Source: Schistosoma haematobium
Lineage: Eukaryota; Platyhelminthes; Trematoda; Strigeidida; Schistosomatidae
Length of the DNA stretch: 64,000 bases
Assembly: GCF_000699445.3 (NCBI RefSeq)
Contig: NC_067201.1
Span: 14,191,501-14,255,500 of the forward strand
Reading direction: 5' to 3'
The stretch's first letter is position 1; each line of letters opens with the position of its first letter. Below the pieces are notes generated by a model. It saw only the letters and a program-made list of their open reading frames with translations, was not told where the DNA came from and ran no database searches. Below are positions 57,180 to 64,000 of this stretch, in pieces. The translations under genes were made by a program, and so were the position numbers.

Positions 57180-57780
57180 TTATAGAGATTTTTAAATTTC
57201 ACAAATAACATCATGGGCTGATTCAAGTCAAATAATTATCTACAAGTAGGAAGCACCAGATATCTGCTTCATTCCAGTACAAGCTCCTGAACAGTGTACA
57301 TCCACAACCATACCACCAGGGATCGGATCTAGGACTTTCAACATCACACGCGAGAGCCTGTAGTGACTCACTTTTTTACGAGAACACGACTGGTTTAATG
57401 AAAACAATTATTATTATAACCAACTGTACCAGTGCTTGTTTTAATGTGCTTTTGTTTAACTGTGCTAAAATCATCCATTATACACACTTCGATAGTGACC
57501 TCGCGCGAATTCGGTTATGCTCTGTAACCAAGCTTATATCCTGGCACGATCTCAGTATTCTTTCGATACTACGAGATCACCAGCAAATATATCTCGACTT
57601 GATCCATTAACTGCCTTCTGATATTTGGCTTCCGGGGGATTTTATGGATATCCTGGCACGCGTTCCTTGGTAGCGGTGTTCATAGTAAATCTCGACTCGA
57701 CGCCACGCTACAAGCTTAACTTATATGTATGGTTAACTGAAATCAGTCCATGATCCCAATTCTAATTATAAAATCACTGT
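57180..57780 (-). mobile_element. Old family A SINE split by a solo LTR
   Basis: Tail GGGGATTTATAGAGATTTTT at 57177-57196, a decayed middle, and the head segment CACGCGAGAGC ending at 57358. It resumes at 57713 as AGCTTAACTTATAT (family sequence CGCTTAACCTACT). The ribozyme is no longer recognisable. Confidence 0.55.
57359..57712. mobile_element. Solo LTR (354 bp)
   Basis: TGTAGTGACTCAC... to ...CGCCACGCTACA with 5-bp inverted ends TGTAG/CTACA. It is flanked by AGCC (57355-57358) and AGCT (57713-57716), a 4-bp target duplication with one change, and it interrupts a family A SINE at the expected joint. No internal retroviral sequence. Its family is not G1, G2 or G3. Confidence 0.65.
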
Positions 57781-58114
57781 ATCATATGATATTCGAAGTT
57801 GGTAAAATGGGTGGTAAGTATTTTTCTATGTCCCCATAAATATCATCGTGAATAAACATTTAAAATCTTGCATACTATTAGCAAGTGTTATTTTATCAGA
57901 TAATAACCATGCACTTCATTCAAATCTTTTCCCTTGTGTACATTCCAGTAGATTGAGACATGAATACATTATGATTCGTAAATCTAAGCATATTCACAGA
58001 ATCACTCCATTACATTGGCTAACTCATCTATTATACAACGAACAGGTTGTTAAAGCTAACTTAATCAAAAAATTAGAATCGTAAACAGATTGCCTGTTTA
58101 CAGTTATTTAGATT
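57781..58114. other. AT-rich non-coding DNA
   Basis: A 78-codon plus-strand frame (57848-58084) has no recognisable domain and is not called. Confidence 0.4.
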
Positions 58115-58680
58115 CTTATCTGCTTGCTTACGCCTGTTACCCCTCATGGAAGAACATAGGCCGCTCACCAACATTCCCATACCCACTCTGTCCTGAGCAA
58201 TCATATCCACTTGTTTCCAATTACTATTAATTCTTTTCATGTCTGCTTCCTATTCTCGGCATACTGTGCTCTTTTGACTTTCTCTTTTCCGCTTCCCTTC
58301 AGGATTCCAAGTTAAGGCTTGTATCGTGATACAGTTTGATAATTTTCTTAATGTGTATCCCATTCACTTTCAGCGTCTTTTCCTAATTTTCTCTTTAGTT
58401 GGAAATTGGTTCGTTCTCTCCCACATTAGGCTATTGCTGATGTTATTTGAATATTTTGCGTAAAAAATTGTTTATGATTACTTGTATCTTTTTGATGATG
58501 ATTGTAGTACTTCTGCATGTTCCATTTCCGTACAGTAGAACTGTCTTGATGTTTGTGTTGAAGATTGTGACTTTGATATTGGTTGACAGGTATTTTGAGT
58601 TCGATATATTGTTCAACTGTAGGAATTCTGTCATTGCTTTGTCAATCCTCGCCAAATTATTTCGTTTAATTCTATATAAT
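58115..58680 (-). pseudogene. RTE-like non-LTR pol C-terminal fragment
   Basis: Minus strand 58655-58443: ARIDKAMTEFLQLNN, VTIFNTNIKTVLLYGNGTCR, KIQVIINNFLRKIFK, then decayed WERTNQ and RKRR-type segments down to about 58140 (plus-strand GCTTACGCCTGTTACCCCTC is the element's terminal region). Same domain as 49915-50478, with many lesions. Confidence 0.72.
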
Positions 58681-59424
58681 CTATTTATTCATGTACATAT
58701 ATATGAAGATATATTTTTGTCCGCAATATAAGAAAAGTAAAAGAAACTAGTCAACATATAATAAGCTGAGAATTCCATATTGTGCTAGACATATAATATT
58801 GAATGAAGCAGTTTATATTAGTATCATTGTTATTATTATTACTATCCAATAGATTTTCCCGTTTCCGTCATTAATTTTATTATGACTGTAAGTTAACTAA
58901 TACTTAGAGAAGTGATTCACGAATCATAATCCTAGCTACAATTTCTCTACACCTGATTATAATACATCGTCTATCGTTTGCATCCTAGGCCTCAAACAAT
59001 TATGTTTTTGGATTAGCTAGTTGGACCTTTTATTTGAAGCAAAGAGTAAAGTCAACACTTGTAAGTTCAGAACATATTCATTTCTTCTATTTCCAGTCTT
59101 CAGTCTGACCTTAACGCACCAAAAAAAAGTCTGAAATCATACTTTAAGTATGATCTCTCATAAGTCCCTTAGAAGGGTAACAAATTATATGTAACTAACT
59201 AACAATAGATAAGGAAAAAAACATGAATCGTATAACAATAATTAATTAATCTAATGAAAGCTTACAATACAGGTAATATAAGGATACAATAATTCAATTA
59301 TCTAATAATTGTACAATAAAATATATAAATAATAATAATCCATAAAATAGTCCAGAAAGTTCCAATATCTTCAATATTTGCATCGTTATAAAATATATTA
59401 AAATATAAAAGCTGAAGTGTAGCC
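58681..59424. other. AT-rich non-coding DNA
   Basis: No recognisable feature. Confidence 0.4.
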
Positions 59425-59575
59425 TCATGGATTAAGTTGTAATCTCATACTGGGACGAAATGGTCATCCAATACTTTTAGGTTTTCAATGGTGGTCTAGC
59501 TTAGATCGACTTGTGAATTCAACAACTGTGAAAATACTGCAATCTCCACCAATCCTCATATTGATAATTGATCTT
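59425..59575 (+). mobile_element. Family A SINE 3' part, plus strand
   Basis: TCTCATACTGGGACGAAATGGTC, then CATCCAATACTTTTAGG and the tail ACTGCAATCTCCACCAATCCTC. The stem II 3' side and GAAA are kept. Confidence 0.6.
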
Positions 59576-59629
59576 TTTTCTCATTAGTTAGTTATTATTT
59601 ATTATCTGACTAAGAAATCTCAGTCATAA

Positions 59630-59901
59630 TGTGATGTATACTTATCGACATAAGTAGTATGTAAACCAATCAAAAGTGGAATACCTAGTAGCAGAAGGTT
59701 GAGAAGATCAAATCGAAGAGGGCAGGAACAGACTGTAATTGTAATGAGAATGAAGTAACGATGAAGTTTGAGACAATTGATGGAGGATTTGTAAATATGG
59801 TATTTAATGTATGGGTTTCAGATCTTACAAAAGAACTCTGTAATTTTCTGTTAAAATACATTGATTGTCCCTACCTGAGTGTTCATTCTCTATAATAGGA
59901 C
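59630..59901 (+). repeat. Repeat family C, copy 5
   Basis: TAATGTGATGTATACTTATC to GAGTGTTCATTCTCTATAATAGG; matches 39258-39538 along its length. It follows a family A SINE fragment by about 55 bp. Confidence 0.65.
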
Positions 59902-60049
59902 GTTGATTAATTTTTTCTTGTTGTTATTTTAAAAGTATTTGTTTCAATTATTGAATGATACTTTTAGTCAGTTATCAAGATGTGATTCCTCAAGTTCTCA
60001 AAAACTTCATCTTACGTACTATTCAATTGATCAGATTTTTTTTAAATAG

Positions 60050-60165
60050 TTGAGTTCATGAATTGATTTAAGCTAGACCATCATTAAAAACGTGAAAACT
60101 TTGGACGGTTACTTCGTCCTAGTATAGGACTCCTCAGCAATAACCATCTACAATCCATTTAACCA
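60050..60165 (-). mobile_element. Family A SINE 3' part, degenerate
   Basis: Minus-strand tail TTGAGTTCATGAATTGA and ribozyme 3' side; plus-strand CGGTTACTTCGTCCTAGTAT and AGGACTCCTCAGCAA show both core boxes, with GAAA as GAAG. Confidence 0.6.
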
Positions 60166-60389
60166 TTACCTAAATTAATACCATTACCTAAAGTAATAAT
60201 CCAATCCTAAATTAATCCATTTCTTTTTTCTCATCAATACAAGAACACTTCCAATAAGTTTTTTCTAATTGTCTTTTTCAGTTTTGTTTTCATTCTCCAA
60301 ATAAACTTTTCATGAATAATAAATAAAGATTGAAAAATAAATAGGAACTTTTTAAAATACTAAATTCTACTACTATCCTTATTCTACTT

Positions 60390-60390
<1 letters not shown>

Positions 60391-60422
<32 letters not shown>

Positions 60423-60510
60423 GTAGTAGTAGTAGTAGTAGTAGTAGGAGGAGGAGGAGGAGGAGGAGGAGGAGGAGGAGGAGGAGCAGTAGCAGTAGTA
60501 GTGGTAGTAA
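60391..60510. repeat. Compound (ATT)n(AGT)n(AGG)n microsatellite
   Basis: Three triplet blocks in succession, each apparently derived from the last by one base change. Confidence 0.95.
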
Positions 60511-60878
60511 TGATAACTTCTAACAGGGTATTCCTTTGAGTACAAAATAAAGTTTTTTTTCAATACTTTCACAATTACTAATTGTATTCGTATAATAGTA
60601 TGAGTTATTGTTTTATTTTCAACTTTTACTGGTCATTGTTAATAAAAGAGAAACAAACAACACACAAACGTACTTCAATTGTTATCTCTTTATCATATTT
60701 ATGCTTGAATATACAAACTTAAATCTAACTTCAATAAGTCATTTACATTTCATTGTGTTTGAATTAGTTCCCTCTTTTCAATATTTTCAATATACTTTTT
60801 ATCCATAATGAAGATTATTGATTTCATACGTTGGTTATTCAAGTATCATCTCTTTTGTTTACTGTTTATTTATTAGAT

Positions 60879-61075
60879 GGTGGTCGGAGGTAGTCGACAG
60901 GAAACCCTGGACCCGAGTTTCGTGCTACTTGGCACTTGTCAGCAAGGTGTACCTGCAATCTTGAGGTAACTGGTGCTTCCTGGCGGATTCCATCTCGTGT
61001 CACCCAGCTTCATAGTTAGAGACGTTACCACTGAGCTATCCGAGCCGCGACCGACCTCCTGTAGAACTGAGATGT
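60879..61075 (-). mobile_element. Family B SINE with tRNA-like head and hammerhead
   Basis: Minus strand from right: tRNA-like CGGATAGCTCAGTGGTAACG (box A-like, plus about 61023-61042), box B-like region ATGGAATCCGCC, hammerhead TGCTGACAAGTGCCAAGTAG then CACGAAACTCGGGTCCAGGG (stem II, GAAA and GTC intact; G-to-A in the CTGANGA box), ending CTACCTCCGACCACCATC. Confidence 0.75.
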
Positions 61076-61077
61076 AA

Positions 61078-61308
61078 TCACAATTGATTGATCACTGGGT
61101 GGCGATCAATGTCATGCGTGTCTAGTCCTTATTAGTGCAGATCGAATGCTATCGATCATGTTGCAATGTGACCACCAGTCTAGGTGACTCGACACTGTGG
61201 GCACTATGTATTGAGATTAGATGGTGGTCGGAGGTAGCATTCGATCTGCACTAATAAGGACTAGACACGCATGACATTGATCGCCACCCAGTGATCAATC
61301 AATTGTGA
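61078..61308. repeat. Perfect 73-bp inverted repeat
   Basis: Arms 61078-61150 and 61236-61308 are exact reverse complements by eye, separated by 85 bp. The right arm is preceded by ATGGTGGTCGGAGGTAG (61220-61236), the same border that starts the family B SINE at 60879-60896. So one SINE end is rejoined in inverted orientation. Confidence 0.85.
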
Positions 61309-61374
61309 CTGTTTATTTATGTTTTTTTGAAAGTGTAAATAATAATAGATGGGTATGTACAAATTAATTAACTC

Positions 61375-61545
61375 CACCTAAAGCCCCACTGGGGCTTCTA
61401 CGGGTTCAAAGCCCAGATAAAGGAGGAGGGTTGGGCATAAGGTTAGCAACCCCATCTTGTAGAAAACTAACTCGCTAAAAAGAAACGCTAACTAGAAAAC
61501 ATAATTCAAACCATTTAAACTTTACCATAGGAGTTAGGTCTTCAT
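61375..61545 (+). repeat. RTE-like 5' region repeat
   Basis: GCCCCACTGGGGCTTCTACG, then AAAGGAGGAGGGTTGGGCAT and TAGAAAACTAACTCGC. It shares the GGAGGG..GGGC..GGTTAGCA pattern with 35140-35180. Tentatively the sequence ahead of an RTE endonuclease. Confidence 0.4.
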
Positions 61546-63330
61546 CATCTGTTTATGTACAAATCAGTTTGTTGTTTTCATTTGAGAATACATAGTATAA
61601 TTAACACTCAATGTAGTTTTAAAGCTATTGAAAATCAAAGAACCACTTAAACAGATGATGAATATAAATTTGGTATATTCTATATAGTAATTCTCATTAC
61701 TAGTTCACTATTTTGATTTAGATATGTTTACACTGACTCCTAAATTTAGGATAAATTGAATGATGCTTCTATTATAAACTGGTTCTAATGATTAGATAAA
61801 GTAAATGATTTATGTAGTGTAAAATTTCAATGATAACAACTATAAACGAGTAAAAAAGGAGATTGAATATGGAACTCTCTAGAGATGACAAGTAAACACT
61901 TCAGATAACACTCTATTTCTTTTTTAAAAAAAGAAAAGAAAACAAGGTAACCAATAGAAACATGCATGAATGACTTGGCATTGAAACATTACAAGAAATA
62001 TAGCAATAGTTGTGGTAGGAAAGTTGTCGATAATATCTTTAAAGGGTCACAATAGTTAGTTTGAACCAATCCTAAGATTGATATTGACTGAAGTATCATT
62101 TAAAGCTATATCCTAGTTCAAGACTATTCAGTAAGACTTGTATATCTTCAATTTTTTCACCTTGTGTAGGGATGAATAACCGTTTTCAATAATTTCATCA
62201 TCAGGCTCTACAATTATAAGTTCATAATTATTGTGTTTCCAAGCCTCAAATAAAATATGCAAGTGAGTTTGGCAATATTGCTTGTTAAAAAAAAACGATG
62301 AACTTTGCAAGGGAAATAACAAGTTTGCCATGTCTAATATAGGAATGTGGTAATCTAATCGTAGACCAAGTTAAATGCAAAGGCTTAAAATATCGCTTTT
62401 GAATACATAATTTCGGTCTTCTGGCATTGTTCATGAAAGCTTCAGCTAAGTAGATAAGTTGTATCTTGATCCTTTAGGTAGATTGTTTGAAATGAGACGT
62501 AAAACAGAAAAGGCTTCATCCATATAAACATGACTTTTACTATCTACCATCAAGTGAAAAGGATGAAGTTGTTAGCAGATTTTATAGCATCTTTTCTCAA
62601 CCATGCTGGTACATGTTCGTGAGCCAACAACGGAAAAGCCTTCTGAGTAAGATCTATGTAAATAACTCCAATGGAGCAATTACACTGATATACACAAACG
62701 AAGGAGCCCATCATCTATATCCTATCCAGGCCAAGCAAGTATAGGAGTGATAAATCTACTGATTTCGCCATCCATTTTTCCATTTAGCGTTATGGTGAGG
62801 TTTTATGTAAATTTATAGAGTTTTTAATCTCTAGAACCTCTGTCTCATCTGGAGGAAGTTTCGCTTTTATAGATTTAGTAAACTGAATACAACATCTGAT
62901 TATTTAAATAGTTAATAATTAGGACGAATAAATTTCAGTCAACTTAACATACTGCCTAAACACCACTCAATGTCATCATTTTATGCTTATTTCACTCCTG
63001 ATATCATCGTTCAATGACATTGGAAATCGAACAAATTTACTGAGGATGGACGTTCGGATCAATGGATTTCGACGTAATGAAGTGAAGGCACCAACTTCAA
63101 CTTGGTCTTGTACTGGGTGTAAACGCATGCACTGCTGATATATGCCTAAATGAAACAGGATATTTGTTCAGTAAGTCTTGATTTTCATAATTTTACACTC
63201 CGCGTAATGAATCATTTTTCACTGAGTAATTGCTTTAGTTAGGTGCATTTTGTAGAGTTTGGTTCACTTTTTAAGTTGTATCTGTCACAGATTGATCTTA
63301 GAAGCTTAAAAGTCCTAGACTTGAATCTTG
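61546..63330. other. AT-rich non-coding DNA
   Basis: A short minus-strand frame at 62331-62128 has no recognised domain. No repeat family recognised. Confidence 0.4.
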
Positions 63331-63334
63331 ATAG

Positions 63335-63412
63335 GATCGTGCTTTTGAGGCATCTCATGTCAGGACAAAACAGCTATCCAGTGAATCTTAGTTTCCAAAG
63401 ATATCCCAAGTG
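63335..63412 (+). mobile_element. Family A SINE fragment, degenerate
   Basis: GAGGCATCTCATGTCAGGACAA then AACAGCTATCCAGTGAATCTTAG keeps the order of the family A ribozyme 3' side (GAAA changed to AAAA) and tail. Confidence 0.5.
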
Positions 63413-63971
63413 AAATCAGTTTGTGACGAATGCAGCCTACAATGGTAGATATCATTGATTCCCGTTGATCTAATATAAATATTATATCAAACAGAACATT
63501 CACTTATACATTGATACGTTACTACACTGAAACTTTACGCTATCTTGGATAACTTCCTTTCTTACATATTTATATCAAACATGTACTCTCAGTAGTAATA
63601 GCAAGAAAGAATCATTCATTAGAATAATAATCAAAATGTCGAAAAACTTGGGCGTTCCTGTTACTACTGATGAAATAAACAAAAATAAACCAAAACTCTA
63701 TTATACTCTTAGGTTTAAAGTTTCAAACATGTTTGTATAAACACTCCCTATATCATGTTCCAGTTTACTTGGAACAAAATGTTTTCTTTCTCATTTATTG
63801 AAGAAGTAAAAATATAAATAAACAAAAACTGAAATATAACTGAAGTCATTTAAAATACTTTACTGATCATGTTAATGAATGTGACGTTAAACAATGTCTC
63901 TTTATATTGACCAATCAAATCTCGCTGATTCCTATATGCTATCAGTAACCGTGTAAATGAAAATCAGAATG
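63413..63971. other. AT-rich non-coding DNA
   Basis: No recognisable feature. Confidence 0.4.
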
Positions 63972-64000
63972 GGGTTAGTGGAGATTGTAGTAATTTTAAT
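63972..64000 (-). mobile_element. Family A SINE end, cut by the window
   Basis: GGGGTTAGTGGAGATTGTAG and TAATTTTAAT match the 3' end of other minus-oriented family A copies; the rest lies beyond the window. Confidence 0.6.

Noticed and set aside
57848..58084. 78-codon open frame as a small gene
   Set aside because: No domain, no splice context that can be supported, and AT-rich composition like its surroundings.

Overview
The window looks like a blood-fluke (Schistosoma-like trematode) genome. It is AT-rich, has no recognisable host protein-coding gene, and is packed with retroelements typical of that lineage: gypsy-type LTR elements with a CHCC Gag knuckle and a tRNA-Trp-like primer site (CsRn1/Kabuki/Boudicca type), CR1-type and RTE-type non-LTR elements, Penelope-like elements with a GIY-YIG nuclease, and Sm-alpha-like SINEs carrying hammerhead-ribozyme motifs. 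The assignment rests on repeat content recognised by eye, not on a database search; the species is not determined.

Left half (1-31812): a nest of retrotransposons inside three copies of one ~3.7 kb repeat unit that carries a dead Penelope-like gene on the minus strand. Copy 1 (1-3419, cut by the window start) has none of the insertions. Copy 2 (3737-22540) is split by three: a CR1-like element (CR1-1, 3868-7983), a complete gypsy element with 531-bp LTRs (G1, 11085-16797, TSD CCAA) and a second gypsy element of another family with 323-bp LTRs (G2, 16930-22195, TSD ATTA). Copy 3 (26631-31812) has lost most of its middle and holds a 5'-deleted minus-strand gypsy element (G3, 27353-31534). A second CR1 element (CR1-2, minus, about 23077-26630) separates copies 2 and 3. 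Because the copies are so alike, each insertion in copy 2 has its uninterrupted target site elsewhere in the window, so boundaries can be placed to within a base or two.

The elements are mostly lightly damaged. G1 has one stop in gag and one 1-base deletion in pol, with LTRs differing at only 2 of 531 positions. G2 has intact gag, but pol has a YVDD-to-YVDH change, a +1 insertion and a late TGA. CR1-2 has an intact 374-codon ORF1 with a PHD-type zinc finger but a broken, 3'-truncated pol. The Penelope copies share the same stops and frameshifts, so they multiplied as duplicated DNA and not by transposing separately.

Right half (31813-64000): AT-rich non-coding DNA with old short repeats. These are tRNA-derived SINEs with hammerhead motifs (families A and B), Sm-alpha-like copies, two other unnamed repeat families (C and E), decayed RTE-like pol fragments, one Penelope nuclease fragment, one solo LTR, and microsatellites. 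The most unusual signal is how often hammerhead-bearing repeats occur as inverted, fold-back pairs, including a perfect 73-bp inverted repeat at 61078-61308 and an 84-bp-arm fold-back inserted with an 8-bp target duplication at 43863-44167.
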